Positions 9,519 through 18,416 of a DNA stretch of 33,038 bases are shown one piece after another. Numbering within the stretch: position 1 is the stretch's first letter; every line of letters begins with the position of its first letter. A program made the position numbers and the translations under genes. This stretch comes from Pedosphaera sp. (lineage in GTDB: Bacteria; Verrucomicrobiota; Verrucomicrobiia; Limisphaerales; SIBE01): positions 1 through 33,038 of the forward strand of contig SIBE01000014.1 of the NCBI GenBank assembly GCA_009695265.1, read 5' to 3'. The notes under the pieces are model-generated. The model was not told the origin of the DNA. It did not search any database and saw nothing but the letters and a program-made list of their open reading frames with translations.

Positions 9519-10289
9519 CTATTTATACGGCGTAAAATAAATGTCCACATCCGCGCCGCGCTGAATATCTAGGATACGTTGGTGCTTGATGGCTTCGATG
9601 TGACCGTCAATGAAGACAACGTTGATGCGGCCATTGTGCATCACGAACTTGCCTCCCGCCGCGCTCCCACCCGGCCGGAAACTGGCGTTGTCCATGGTTT
9701 TCGGATCTTCGTTAAACAAAAGGGTCTTCGTCACAGGATTGATCACGCGCGCGAGCAGCACGCCTCGCGGAGGATACTCCAATCCGTCGAGCAAGCTGTT
9801 GACGCTGTAGTTGACCCGCAACGCTTTCCCCGGCAGTCCAGTGCTTGGGCATCGGTAAATCTCGTAGGTATTCGTATGGTTCAGGTCCACCTTGTTGCCG
9901 GCCAGTCGGTGTATTGGAAGCCCGGTTACATAACTAAACGCAGAACCCGCCTCGGCATGAAACCCATGGGTGCGCGGAGGGTTTTGCCAATTGAGTGGAT
10001 TGACCGTGTCGGCATCCGGCTGTCCGCCAAACATCCAGTCTTCGGGCAGATCTCGATCCACGCCCCCCGCCCAAGGCAAGTAATCCGAGTTGTCACCCGC
10101 ATACATGAGCAATCCGAGCGTGACTTGGCGCATGTTGCTCTTGCACTTCGCCGAGCGTGCGCCTTCTTTTGCCTTGGAGAGCGCTGGCAAAAGCAGGCTC
10201 GCCAGAATCGCGATGATGGCAATGACGACCAAAAGCTCGATCAGATTGAATCCCGGACTTGGATGGTTGGTTGGCCCTTCAGTTTGCAT
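9519..10289 (-). CDS. Pseudopilin-like protein with prepilin cleavage motif and H-X9-DG tail
   Basis: A 256-residue type II secretion/type IV pilin-like protein. The short leader ends PSPG and is followed by [20 protein letters not shown], the prepilin peptidase site and hydrophobic spine with glutamate at mature position 5. The rest is the globular domain common in PVC bacteria, ending with the so-called H-X9-DG signature ([17 protein letters not shown]). No assembly ATPase, prepilin peptidase or other pilus gene is nearby, so it is an orphan pseudopilin as is usual in this phylum. A second such gene lies at 21580. The function is unknown. Confidence 0.85.
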   Translation of the reverse strand: MQTEGPTNHPSPGFNLIELLVVIAIIAILASLLLPALSKAKEGARSAKCKSNMRQVTLGLLMYAGDNSDYLPWAGGVDRDLPEDWMFGGQPDADTVNPLNWQNPPRTHGFHAEAGSAFSYVTGLPIHRLAGNKVDLNHTNTYEIYRCPSTGLPGKALRVNYSVNSLLDGLEYPPRGVLLARVINPVTKTLLFNEDPKTMDNASFRPGGSAAGGKFVMHNGRINVVFIDGHIEAIKHQRILDIQRGADVDIYFTPYK

Positions 10290-10392
10290 GGGCTTTTAAA
10301 TTGATTACGCCGGAGGTTTCAAAATGCAAGCCGCGAAAAACAAAAGTTATACTCAGATGGGACCGGAATTCATGGGCTTCCTGCTTCAAGGA

Positions 10393-10420
10393 TTGACGCT
10401 TGGCAGAGCCTCAATAATAT
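10393..10420 (+). promoter_or_regulatory. Sigma70-like promoter for acetyl-CoA synthetase
   Basis: TTGACG at 10393-10398, a 16-bp spacer and TAATAT at 10415-10420 form a near-consensus promoter. Its -10 box overlaps the upstream in-frame ATG at 10419, so transcription would begin near 10427. This makes the ATG at 10443 the likely start. This is a pattern-based inference with no experimental support. Confidence 0.55.
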
Positions 10421-10442
10421 GGCTCAACGTTTTCCAGAGATT

Positions 10443-12455
10443 ATGAGTAAATACAACGAACCTGTTTCGGCCAACATCACTTCGGTTCTTCGGGAAGTGC
10501 GCGTGTTTCCGCCGACGAAAGATTTTTCCAAGCACGCTCACATCAAGTCGCTATCTCACTACCGCAAGCTTTACAACGAATCGATCAAATCGCCGGAAAA
10601 GTTTTGGGGTCAGCAAGCGAAGAATGAGCTGGTCTGGTTCAAGCCTTGGAAAAAGGTGCTGCAATGGAAAGAGCCGTTCGCCAAGTGGTTTATCGGCGGC
10701 CAGCTCAACGTCAGTGTCAACTGTCTGGACAAGCATCTGGAGACGCCCGTCGCCAATCGCGCTGCGATCATTTGGGAAGGGGAGCCCGCCGCCTCTGGCA
10801 AACCTGGCGAAGAGCGCACTCTGACGTATCGGCAATTGCACCGCGAGGTTTGCCTTTTTGCAAATGTGCTGAAGCGGAACGGAATTAAAAAAGGCGATCG
10901 CGTTATCATTTATCTGCCCATGGTCCCCGAGGCGGCGATTGCGATGCTGGCTTGCTCGCGCATTGGAGCTGTGCATTCGGTCGTGTTTGGCGGCTACAGC
11001 GCCCAATCTGTTGCGGATCGCATTTTCGATTCGCAAGCCAAGATGGTCATTACGGCGGATGGCGGCTTCCGACGCGGTGCCTGCGTGCAATTGAAGAAAA
11101 ATGTGGACGACGCGCTCGCCCTGAAGGATGCCCAGGGAAATCTGCTCGCCAAGACAATCGAGAAAGTCATCGTGCTTCGTCGAGCTTGCAATGACATCCA
11201 CATTCAAGAAGGACGCGATGTCTGGTGGCACCGGGAGATCGAATATGTCGATGCCGAATGTCCCGCCGCGAAACTGGACAGCGAGCATCCGCTATTCATT
11301 CTTTATACGAGCGGTTCCACGGGCAAACCGAAGGGCATCCTGCACAGTACGGGCGGCTATCTGCTCGGAGCTAAGATGACGACCAAGTATGTCTTCGATT
11401 TGCAGGAAACAGATGTTTATTGGTGCACAGCCGATGTCGGTTGGGTGACGGGCCACAGTTATGTTGTTTATGGCCCTCTCGCTAATGGAGCCACCAGCTT
11501 GATGTATGAGGGCGCGCCGAATTTTCCTGAGCCGGATCGTTTCTGGCGCATCATAGAAAAGTATAGCGTTAGCGTCCTTTACACCGCGCCGACGGCCATC
11601 CGCGCGTTCATGAAGTGGGGTGTCGAGTGGCCCAAGAAACACGACTTAAGTTCGCTGCGTGTGTTGGGAACAGTGGGCGAGCCGATCAATCCCGAAGCCT
11701 GGATTTGGTATCACGAAGTCATCGGCGGCAAGCGTTGTCCGATTGTCGATACATGGTGGCAAACAGAAACCGGCGGGATCATGATCACGCCGTTGCCCGG
11801 CGCAACACCGACCAAACCGGGCTCGGCGACTCTGCCTTTCTTTGGTGTGTTGCCGGAGGTGGTGGATAATAACGGCGATCCTGTTCCACGCAATACGGGA
11901 GGCAAATTGGTTATTCGCAAGCCATGGCCCGGCATGCTGCGCGGCATTTGGGGAGATCAGCAGCGCTACAAGGAAGTTTATTGGAGCGAGGTCAAAGGGA
12001 GTTATTTCACCGGTGATGGCTGCCGACAGGACAAGGATGGCTATTTCTGGATCGTGGGCCGAATCGACGATGTGCTGAACGTGGCCGGCCATCGAATCGG
12101 AACCGCGGAAGTGGAAAGCGCTCTGGTCAGCAATCAGAAGGTGGCGGAGGCGGCAGTCGTCGGTCGCCCCGATGAGCTGAAGGGCCAGGCGCTCGTTGCA
12201 TTTGTTACCTTGAAGACCGGCGTGCCTGCGCTCCCAGAGCTCCGCGAGGAACTCCGCAACCACGTGGCCAAGGAGATTGGCCCGGTGGCAAAACCGGATG
12301 ACATTCGTTTTGCCGAGGCTCTGCCAAAGACGCGTTCCGGAAAAATCATGCGGCGTTTGCTGAAGCAAATTGCCTGCGGCATTGAAATCAAGGGTGACAC
12401 AACCACGCTGGAAGATTTGAGCGTGCTTGCGCGGTTAAGCCAGAATGAAGAGTAA
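10443..12455 (+). CDS. acs: Acetyl-CoA synthetase (AMP-forming)
   Basis: A 670-residue ANL-family ligase converting acetate, ATP and CoA to acetyl-CoA, AMP and PPi in the cytoplasm. The acetyl-CoA synthetase N-terminal cap ([20 protein letters not shown]) comes first. It is followed by the P-loop motif [19 protein letters not shown], the acyl-pocket region [27 protein letters not shown] (the bulky Trp restricts the pocket to acetate), the hinge/A8 loop [20 protein letters not shown], and the catalytic lysine motif [14 protein letters not shown], which is the acetylation site in relatives. An in-frame ATG at 10419 would add 8 residues but overlaps the predicted -10 box. Length is normal for Acs. 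It is transcribed alone. Confidence 0.93.
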   Translation: MSKYNEPVSANITSVLREVRVFPPTKDFSKHAHIKSLSHYRKLYNESIKSPEKFWGQQAKNELVWFKPWKKVLQWKEPFAKWFIGGQLNVSVNCLDKHLETPVANRAAIIWEGEPAASGKPGEERTLTYRQLHREVCLFANVLKRNGIKKGDRVIIYLPMVPEAAIAMLACSRIGAVHSVVFGGYSAQSVADRIFDSQAKMVITADGGFRRGACVQLKKNVDDALALKDAQGNLLAKTIEKVIVLRRACNDIHIQEGRDVWWHREIEYVDAECPAAKLDSEHPLFILYTSGSTGKPKGILHSTGGYLLGAKMTTKYVFDLQETDVYWCTADVGWVTGHSYVVYGPLANGATSLMYEGAPNFPEPDRFWRIIEKYSVSVLYTAPTAIRAFMKWGVEWPKKHDLSSLRVLGTVGEPINPEAWIWYHEVIGGKRCPIVDTWWQTETGGIMITPLPGATPTKPGSATLPFFGVLPEVVDNNGDPVPRNTGGKLVIRKPWPGMLRGIWGDQQRYKEVYWSEVKGSYFTGDGCRQDKDGYFWIVGRIDDVLNVAGHRIGTAEVESALVSNQKVAEAAVVGRPDELKGQALVAFVTLKTGVPALPELREELRNHVAKEIGPVAKPDDIRFAEALPKTRSGKIMRRLLKQIACGIEIKGDTTTLEDLSVLARLSQNEE

Positions 12456-12507
12456 CATCTCAGGGTCATTCGAGGCCAACGCAGCGCTCTGAAAAGTCCC
12501 GAAGATC

Positions 12508-12525
12508 AAGTGATCCCCGTCACTT
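12508..12525. promoter_or_regulatory. Palindrome upstream of the glucuronate operon, possible operator
   Basis: AAGTGA-TCCCCG-TCACTT is a perfect 6-bp inverted repeat with a 6-bp centre, about 80 bp upstream of the esterase start. Its size suits a dimeric repressor site. It also lies just after acs and could be a weak hairpin, but it lacks a T-tract, so an operator is the more interesting reading. No regulator gene is adjacent. Confidence 0.25.
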
Positions 12526-12603
12526 CGAATGCTGCGAAATCGATCTGCAGTTAACCAATATGGTTCTTGTCTCTCGAAAGCGGGTTACAGTATTTTTATT
12601 TCC

Positions 12604-13926
12604 ATGAATTCAATGAACGGAAAATCCATTGCGATCATTTTGAGTCTGCTGGTCATGCCCCTCGTTAACATCAACGCTGCTCAAGCTCAGCCGACGAAGT
12701 CGAACGAAGATGAATCCAAAGTGCCGAGCTACACTCTGCCAGATCCGCTGACGACGTCCGCTGGGGCCAAGGTCACGAGCGGCAACGCCTGGCGCGACAA
12801 ACGCCGGCCAGAGATTGTTAAACTGTTTGAAACGCATGTCTATGGCCGCAGTCCGGGACGCCCACCGCGGATGACTTTCGAAGTGACTTCGCTTGATAAA
12901 AAAGCTCTGGGCGGCAAGGCGACACGCAAGGAGGTATCCGTTTATTTCACAGGCAAAAAGGAGGGGCCGAAAATGGATATGCTCATTTACGTTCCTAACG
13001 GCGCGTCGAAACCAGCACCCGTTTTTCTCGGGTTGAACTTTGACGGCAACCATGCGGTCCATTCTGATCCCGGAATCAAGCTTGCGACCCTCTGGACCCG
13101 GCCTGCCAAGGAGAAGCCACTCGTGAGCAGTCGAGCGCCCGAGGAATCACGAGGCAAGAGCGCGAGTCGGTGGGCCGTCGAGAAGATGATCGAGCGCGGG
13201 TACGGCTTGGCGACGATTTATTACGGCGATATCGAGCCTGACTTTTTTCCCGAAGGATACAATGTCGGTGTGCGCTCAGTGATGGATGCACCGTCCGGCA
13301 GCTCAAAGTCGGTCGGCGATGAGTGGGGCGCGATTGGCGCATGGGCTTGGGGGCTTAGCCGCGCGATGGATTACTTCGAGACGGACAATACCATTGACTC
13401 GAAGCACGTCACGGTGATGGGGCATTCGCGGTTGGGGAAGACCGCGCTGTGGGCTGGGGCGCGGGATGAGCGATTTGCCATGGTTATCTCGAATGACTCG
13501 GGCGAAGGCGGGGCGGCGCTGAGCCGGCGTTGGTTCGGCGAAACAGTTGAACGGATCAATACATCCTTTCCGCATTGGTTTTGTGGCAACTACAAGAAAT
13601 ACAACACCGACGTTAATGCCCTGCCGGTGGATCAACACATGTTGATTGCGTTGATTGCGCCGCGGCCAGCCTACGTGGCTAGCGCTCAGGAGGATCTATG
13701 GGCCGATCCACGCGGCGAATTTCTCTCAGCTAAGCACGCCGAGCCAGTCTATAGTCTGCTTGGCAAAGACGGCTTGGGTGTCGATGAAATGCCGAGCGCC
13801 AATCATCCCGTTGGTAAAACCATTGGCTACCACATCCGAACCGGCAAACACGATGTGACTGACTACGACTGGGAACAATATCTGAACTTCGCTGACAAGC
13901 ACTTTAAACACGCAAAACTGCAATGA
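12604..13926 (+). CDS. Secreted glucuronoyl esterase-like hydrolase (CE15)
   Basis: A 440-residue exported alpha/beta hydrolase resembling CE15 4-O-methyl-glucuronoyl methylesterases, which cut the ester between lignin and xylan glucuronate. The start at 12604 gives a clear signal peptide (hydrophobic [13 protein letters not shown], cleavage near AQA-QP); an ATG at 12529 would add 25 unlikely residues. The nucleophile is in [14 protein letters not shown] (S275), followed by [15 protein letters not shown] (E301, possible acid) and the histidine loop [10 protein letters not shown] (H416). The WFCGNY and LIAPRP segments are also typical. Some databases call this family acetylxylan esterase. It is the first gene of a three-gene operon, overlapping the next by 4 bp (ATGA), which suggests coupled translation and use of the released glucuronate. 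Confidence 0.85.
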   Translation: MNSMNGKSIAIILSLLVMPLVNINAAQAQPTKSNEDESKVPSYTLPDPLTTSAGAKVTSGNAWRDKRRPEIVKLFETHVYGRSPGRPPRMTFEVTSLDKKALGGKATRKEVSVYFTGKKEGPKMDMLIYVPNGASKPAPVFLGLNFDGNHAVHSDPGIKLATLWTRPAKEKPLVSSRAPEESRGKSASRWAVEKMIERGYGLATIYYGDIEPDFFPEGYNVGVRSVMDAPSGSSKSVGDEWGAIGAWAWGLSRAMDYFETDNTIDSKHVTVMGHSRLGKTALWAGARDERFAMVISNDSGEGGAALSRRWFGETVERINTSFPHWFCGNYKKYNTDVNALPVDQHMLIALIAPRPAYVASAQEDLWADPRGEFLSAKHAEPVYSLLGKDGLGVDEMPSANHPVGKTIGYHIRTGKHDVTDYDWEQYLNFADKHFKHAKLQ

Positions 13927-14738
13927 ATCCGATGGACTTGTTCGATTTGTCGGGAGAGGTCGCCGTCGTCATCGGAGCTACAGGTGTTTTGGGCGGTGCT
14001 TTGGCGGAAGGCTTGGCGCAGGCTGGTGCTTGCGTCGCTGTCTTGGGGCGCAATGCAGGTCGTGGCGAAGCGCGCGTCAAAGCGATTAGTGAGAAGGGAG
14101 GCCAAGCTTGTTTTGTTTCGGCCGACGCACTGCAACGCGACAGCCTGCGGTCTGCGCACCAAGAGATCCAAAAGCGCTTTGGACCGCCGACGATCCTGGT
14201 GAACGCAGCAGGAGGCACTGACCCCAAGGTGACCGTCACCGCGGAGCGTCCATTCGAGCAGATCGGGATCGACGATTGGCGTGCTAATTTCGATCTTAAC
14301 CTGGTGGGTGGAGTTCTGCTGCCGTGTCAGGAATTCGGCCCGGGCATGGGCGAGCGCGGGAAAGGCGGCATCATCAATATCGCGAGTGTTTCAGCGCACA
14401 TACCTTTGTCGCGAGTGGTCGCATATTCGGCCGCAAAAGCGGCTGTGCTCAGTTTGACTCAGTTCCTTGCGCGGGAATGGGCGCGGAAAGGGGTGCGAGT
14501 GAACTCCATCACGCCCGGGTTTTTTCCGGCGGAACAGAATCGACACCTGCTCTTTAATCCAGACGGCACGCCCACGGCGCGAGCGCAATCTATTTTCGGA
14601 CACACTCCGATGGGCCGATTCGGCGAGGCTCACGAATTGATTGGGGCGGCCCTGTTCCTGGCGAGCCCGAAGGCCAGCAGTTTTGTGACGGGCACAGATA
14701 TCCGTGTCGATGGCGGCTTTTTGACACAAACGATTTGA
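13923..14738 (+). CDS. SDR oxidoreductase, probable D-fructuronate reductase (mannonate dehydrogenase)
   Basis: A 271-residue classical short-chain dehydrogenase. It shows the nucleotide motif GATGVLGG (18-25), NAAGG (94-98), catalytic serine in INIASVSAH (S155/S157) and YSAAK (Y168, K172). After the catalytic helix comes [13 protein letters not shown] (198-210). As I recall it, this loop is characteristic of the SDR-type UxuB/YjmF group, which reduces D-fructuronate to D-mannonate with NAD(P)H. It starts inside the esterase stop codon (ATGA) and ends 9 bp before the LarA-like gene, so it is firmly in this operon. Loop and context both point to hexuronate breakdown. A 2-deoxygluconate/5-ketogluconate-type reductase is the main alternative. 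Confidence 0.8.
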   Translation: MNPMDLFDLSGEVAVVIGATGVLGGALAEGLAQAGACVAVLGRNAGRGEARVKAISEKGGQACFVSADALQRDSLRSAHQEIQKRFGPPTILVNAAGGTDPKVTVTAERPFEQIGIDDWRANFDLNLVGGVLLPCQEFGPGMGERGKGGIINIASVSAHIPLSRVVAYSAAKAAVLSLTQFLAREWARKGVRVNSITPGFFPAEQNRHLLFNPDGTPTARAQSIFGHTPMGRFGEAHELIGAALFLASPKASSFVTGTDIRVDGGFLTQTI

Positions 14739-14747
14739 GTTCAAATT

Positions 14748-16037
14748 ATGGTTTCCAAGCTTGCCCGGGCCGGAGCCGGTTTGACGTCACAGCAGGTGGC
14801 AGAGGTTGTCGCGCGAGCGTGCCCGCACAAGGATTACCGCGACAAACGAATTCTACTGATCGTGCCCGACAGCACGCGCACCGCTCCGGTCGGGCTTCTC
14901 TTCCAGACGCTGCATCGGCAGGTTGCTGAATCGACCAAAGCGTTTGATGTGCTCATCGCTTTAGGCACTCATCAGCCGATGAGCGAAGCCGCAATTTGTC
15001 AACGGCTGGATATTTCCGAGGCGGACCGGCAGCAGGAGTATCGCCGGGTCCGCTTCTTTAACCATGCCTGGAATGATCCCACCGCGCTCAAGAAGATCGG
15101 CAGCATCCCAGCCGAAGAGATCCGCAATCTCTCGGACGGCTTGTTCTCCATGGAGGTTGCGGTCGAGGTGAATCGACTGGTTTTCGAATATGACCAGATC
15201 GTCATCATCGGCCCTGTCTTTCCCCACGAGGTCGTCGGTTTTTCTGGCGGCAACAAGTATCTTTTTCCTGGTGTCGCCGGGCCGGAGATTTTGAATTTTT
15301 TTCATTGGCTCGGGGCGGTTGTGACCAATCCGAAGATTATCGGGAACAAGTGGACACCTGTTCGCAAGGTGGTGGACCGCGCGGGCGCTCTGGTTCAAAC
15401 CCCAAAGCTCTGTTTCTGCATGGTCGTCACTCCGGGAAAAGATTTGGCCGGTCTCTTTGCCGGCACGCCGGAGAATGCTTGGGACAGTGCGAGCGAGCTT
15501 TCTCGCGAGATACACATCGCCTACAAGGAAAAGCCATTTCATACGATCATCTCGTGCGCGCCGAGGATGTATGACGAGCTTTGGACCGGCGGCAAGTGCA
15601 TGTATAAGTTGGAGCCCGTGCTGGCGGACGGGGGCGAATTGATCATCTTCGCGCCGCACATCGAAGAAGTCTGCGTGGCGCATGGCAAGGTCCTCCACGA
15701 AATTGGATATCATTGTCGCGACTACTTCCTCAAACAATGGGAGAAGTTTAAGGATTATCCTTGGGGAGTGTTGGCCCATTCGACCCACGTCTATGGGCAG
15801 GGGGTTTATGAAGGAGGCGTGGAACTTCCGCGAGCACGGGTCACGCTCGCTACGGGCATATCGCCTGAGGTCTGCCGACGAATTAATCTAGGCTATCGCG
15901 ACCCTAACGACATCCATCCCGGGGATTACGCCAACCGTGAGGACGAAGGAGTCTTGCTGGTGCCGAAGGCGGGCGAAATGCTCTTTCAGCTTCAGAATCC
16001 GCCAACGTGGGCTGCCGCGCCCGTGAATCACCAGTGA
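14748..16037 (+). CDS. LarA-superfamily nickel-pincer racemase/epimerase, probable sugar-acid 2-epimerase
   Basis: A 429-residue LarA homologue (DUF2088 plus C-terminal domain). Family enzymes use the nickel-pincer nucleotide (NPN) cofactor to invert C2 of 2-hydroxy acids by hydride transfer. Key residues by alignment to Lactobacillus LarA: DSTR (D41, R44), GTHQPM (H75), then HEVVGFSGGNK (H160, K170 = cofactor-bound lysine) and H186 in LNFFHW as nickel ligand. The H-to-K (10) and K-to-H (16) spacings equal those of LarA H174/K184/H200. Known homologues include a D-gluconate 2-epimerase acting on gluconate/mannonate. Placed directly after a fructuronate reductase, this gene may epimerise D-mannonate to D-gluconate (inference). 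LarB, LarC and LarE, needed for the cofactor, are not in the window. Confidence 0.85.
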   Translation: MVSKLARAGAGLTSQQVAEVVARACPHKDYRDKRILLIVPDSTRTAPVGLLFQTLHRQVAESTKAFDVLIALGTHQPMSEAAICQRLDISEADRQQEYRRVRFFNHAWNDPTALKKIGSIPAEEIRNLSDGLFSMEVAVEVNRLVFEYDQIVIIGPVFPHEVVGFSGGNKYLFPGVAGPEILNFFHWLGAVVTNPKIIGNKWTPVRKVVDRAGALVQTPKLCFCMVVTPGKDLAGLFAGTPENAWDSASELSREIHIAYKEKPFHTIISCAPRMYDELWTGGKCMYKLEPVLADGGELIIFAPHIEEVCVAHGKVLHEIGYHCRDYFLKQWEKFKDYPWGVLAHSTHVYGQGVYEGGVELPRARVTLATGISPEVCRRINLGYRDPNDIHPGDYANREDEGVLLVPKAGEMLFQLQNPPTWAAAPVNHQ

Positions 16038-16072
16038 TGCACGAGCTTGGTGGTTCCTGTTTTAGGCAGCAG

Positions 16073-16987
16073 CTATAACAAGCTCTTCAGCGTGACAAGA
16101 TCTTTCTTCATGAAGTTGACCATCTCGCGGCCGGTTCCAAGTGGATACTCGTGATGCTGCACGATCGGTCCGCTAAAATTCGATATGTTCAGCAGTTGAA
16201 AAAAACTCTTGCTCACCATCCCCTCGCCCAGTGGACACCACTCTGCTTTCCACGAAACCCCGGTTTTCTTCCAGATAAAATCTTTGACATAGACAGACCG
16301 CAGAAACGGCTGGATCAGCCGAAAGTTGGTCGGCCACGCTTCGCCTCCTTCCAGAGTGGCGTGTCCGATATCAAAGCAGATTCCAAAATACTTCGGGTCA
16401 AAATCCTTGAGCAGCTCATACATGTCCCACACGGCCGCGCCAACGGAATCGACGCCTGAGTGGTTCTCGTAAAGCGCGCAGAGACCCAGTTGTTTGTTCA
16501 TGGCATGCAAGTCGCGCAGCTCGGCCCGGATTTCATTCAATTGGCCAGGGATCGGTTTGACGCGATCATACTTTAAGTGCGCTAAACGATAGAACTTTAT
16601 CCCGAGCTTGCTCACCGCCCGAAGAACATTCTCGGTCAACGGGTCCTTCGTGTTGCGAACGTCTGTCACTGCGATGACGAGCTCCCTATTTCTCCGTCGA
16701 AGAGCTTCCACCATTCTCGGCAAATCCTCTTCGACGCGTTCCGGAAGAACTTGGCCCTTTTGTCGGACTGGGCATTCGGTACCATCCCATCCTACTTCAG
16801 CGACAACATCCGCAGTTTCATCGAAGCTCAGTTTTTGAAAAGGCTTGGTGAATCCGATGATCTTGCTGCGGGTCCCCGTTTGAACGGCGCCCAGCGCGGA
16901 ATCCGGATTGCTGAGTTGGATCGCGGTTGCTCCGACAGTCATCCGCGCGAGAAAGTCGCGGCGTGAAAAGGAATGTTCGTGTTTCAT
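16073..16987 (-). CDS. Tat-exported xylose isomerase-like TIM-barrel protein
   Basis: A 304-residue sugar phosphate isomerase/epimerase-type (AP endonuclease 2 fold) protein. The Tat motif SRRDFLARM (8-16) is followed by a short hydrophobic stretch and an A/G-rich cleavage region. Barrel and metal motifs include LCALYENHSG (metal Glu), GICFDIGHATLEGG (Asp and His) and HHEYPLG (last Glu). WDGTECPVR near residue 70 is the usual beta-2 segment. Exported homologues are very common in verrucomicrobia and planctomycetes and mostly have unknown substrates. It converges on the LarA-like gene (35 bp between stops) and so is not in that operon, though a sugar-related role would fit. Confidence 0.85.
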   Translation of the reverse strand: MKHEHSFSRRDFLARMTVGATAIQLSNPDSALGAVQTGTRSKIIGFTKPFQKLSFDETADVVAEVGWDGTECPVRQKGQVLPERVEEDLPRMVEALRRRNRELVIAVTDVRNTKDPLTENVLRAVSKLGIKFYRLAHLKYDRVKPIPGQLNEIRAELRDLHAMNKQLGLCALYENHSGVDSVGAAVWDMYELLKDFDPKYFGICFDIGHATLEGGEAWPTNFRLIQPFLRSVYVKDFIWKKTGVSWKAEWCPLGEGMVSKSFFQLLNISNFSGPIVQHHEYPLGTGREMVNFMKKDLVTLKSLL

Positions 16988-17174
16988 AGATTTTCAAAAT
17001 GTGAACAGGAGTAACGCCCTCCACCGTAGCGGCAAAAAGGCGCGATGGGCACCAAAATTTTCCGTCGCCTCCGTCGCGAAACGATTCCACAATACAATCC
17101 GATATGAACTTCAGCTCCCGGCAGCTTCGTTCTCGCTTCAGGGTTGGGAGAGCGTTTAGATTCTAAACAAACCG

Positions 17175-18329
17175 ATGTTTGAACTTATTAAGACCGACCT
17201 TGCTTCGAAAGCTCGTCTCGGGCGACTGACCACCGCGCGCGGGCCGATTGATACTCCCGTCTTCATGCCGGTCGGCACCCAGGGCAGCGTCAAAGCGCTC
17301 GATCCGCGGGAATTGATGGAAATGGGAACTCAGGTGATTCTCGGAAACACCTATCATTTGAGCATTCGGCCGGGCTTGGACATCATCCGGCAGGCAGGCG
17401 GCCTGCATCGATTTATCAATTGGCCGCTGCCGATGCTGACGGACAGCGGCGGGTTCCAAGTCTTCAGCCTCGCCAAAATCCGAAAGGTCAAACCTCACGG
17501 TGTGGAATTTCGATCTCACCTAGATGGTTCATTGCTCTTCCTGGGCCCGAAGGAAGCCATGGAAATTCAAAGGTTCCTCGGCTCGGACATTGCAATGGTC
17601 TTTGATGAATGCCCGCCTCATGGATGCTCTCAGCAGGAGGCTCGCGAAGCCGTCGAGCGAACTGTGCGATGGGCCCAAGAATGCAGGGAACAACCTCGAG
17701 CCCCAGGCCAATATGTCTTCGGCATCGTTCAAGGAGGCTGCGATCCAGCCTTGCGCGAAGAATGCGCCAGGGCCATCGTCGGATTCGGGTTCGACGGTTA
17801 TGCGATCGGGGGCGTCAGCGTCGGCGAACCCGAGTCGGAAATGATGAAAGCCGTCGAGTACGCCGAGCCATTCTTGCCGACGCATCAGCCGCGATATGCG
17901 ATGGGGCTCGGCACTCCGGCACAGATGGTGGAGTTGGTGGCACGCGGCGTCGATATGTTCGATTGCGTTTTGCCAACCCGAGTGGCTCGCAATGGAACTG
18001 CTTTTACGGCCAAGGGGACGGTCAGCATCAAGGCCGGTTTCAACAAGGCGGATTGGAGGCCGATCGAGGAAGGTTGCGACTGTTTTGCGTGCCGGAATTT
18101 TTCGCGGGCTTACCTTCGGCACCTTTTGAATGTGAATGAGATTCTGGGCTTGCGGATGCTCAGCGTCCACAACTCTTACATGTATTTGAAAGTAATGGCG
18201 GACATTCGCGAACACTTGGCTGCTGGCACATTTGCTGAGTTCCGACGTGAATTCATCGCGAATTATATCCCGTCGCAAAGAGTCCTTTCGGCCCGCCAAT
18301 CCAGCGGTGTCGAGGAAGAGAAAAGCTGA
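17175..18329 (+). CDS. tgt: tRNA-guanine transglycosylase
   Basis: A 384-residue queuine/preQ1 tRNA-ribosyltransferase, which exchanges guanine-34 for preQ1 in tRNAs with GUN anticodons. It shows MPVGTQGSVKAL, the LTDSGGFQVFSL loop (D90, base recognition), FGIVQGG, GYAIGGVSVGE, and DMFDCVLPTRVARNG carrying the nucleophile aspartate near residue 265. The zinc site CDCFAC is followed by a ligand histidine in the SVHN segment. Full length for the family. No Shine-Dalgarno sequence is evident before ATG 17175, but the start matches homologues (MFELIKTD). The yajC/secD genes that often follow tgt are absent; an adapter-like sequence lies 21 bp after its stop. Confidence 0.96.
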   Translation: MFELIKTDLASKARLGRLTTARGPIDTPVFMPVGTQGSVKALDPRELMEMGTQVILGNTYHLSIRPGLDIIRQAGGLHRFINWPLPMLTDSGGFQVFSLAKIRKVKPHGVEFRSHLDGSLLFLGPKEAMEIQRFLGSDIAMVFDECPPHGCSQQEAREAVERTVRWAQECREQPRAPGQYVFGIVQGGCDPALREECARAIVGFGFDGYAIGGVSVGEPESEMMKAVEYAEPFLPTHQPRYAMGLGTPAQMVELVARGVDMFDCVLPTRVARNGTAFTAKGTVSIKAGFNKADWRPIEEGCDCFACRNFSRAYLRHLLNVNEILGLRMLSVHNSYMYLKVMADIREHLAAGTFAEFRREFIANYIPSQRVLSARQSSGVEEEKS

Positions 18330-18349
18330 AGGATTTTTTCATTGGAATC

Positions 18350-18363
18350 TGCTCTTCCGATCT
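18350..18363 (+). other. 14-base identity to Illumina read-2 adapter
   Basis: TGCTCTTCCGATCT is identical to the 3' end of the standard Illumina read-2 adapter. It lies in the 87-bp gap between tgt and apbE. Such a match is improbable by chance in 33 kb, so the assembly may contain an adapter remnant or a false join here. Both flanking genes are intact. Confidence 0.5.
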
Positions 18364-18416
18364 GCCCGGACGGTTGTTGGATGGGTCAGCAACTATTTGC
18401 TCAACGTGAGTCGAGA

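Noticed and set aside
16073-16987. TIM-barrel protein as a fourth member of the glucuronate operon
   Set aside because: It is on the opposite strand, converging on the operon, and carries a Tat signal; only a loose functional link is possible.
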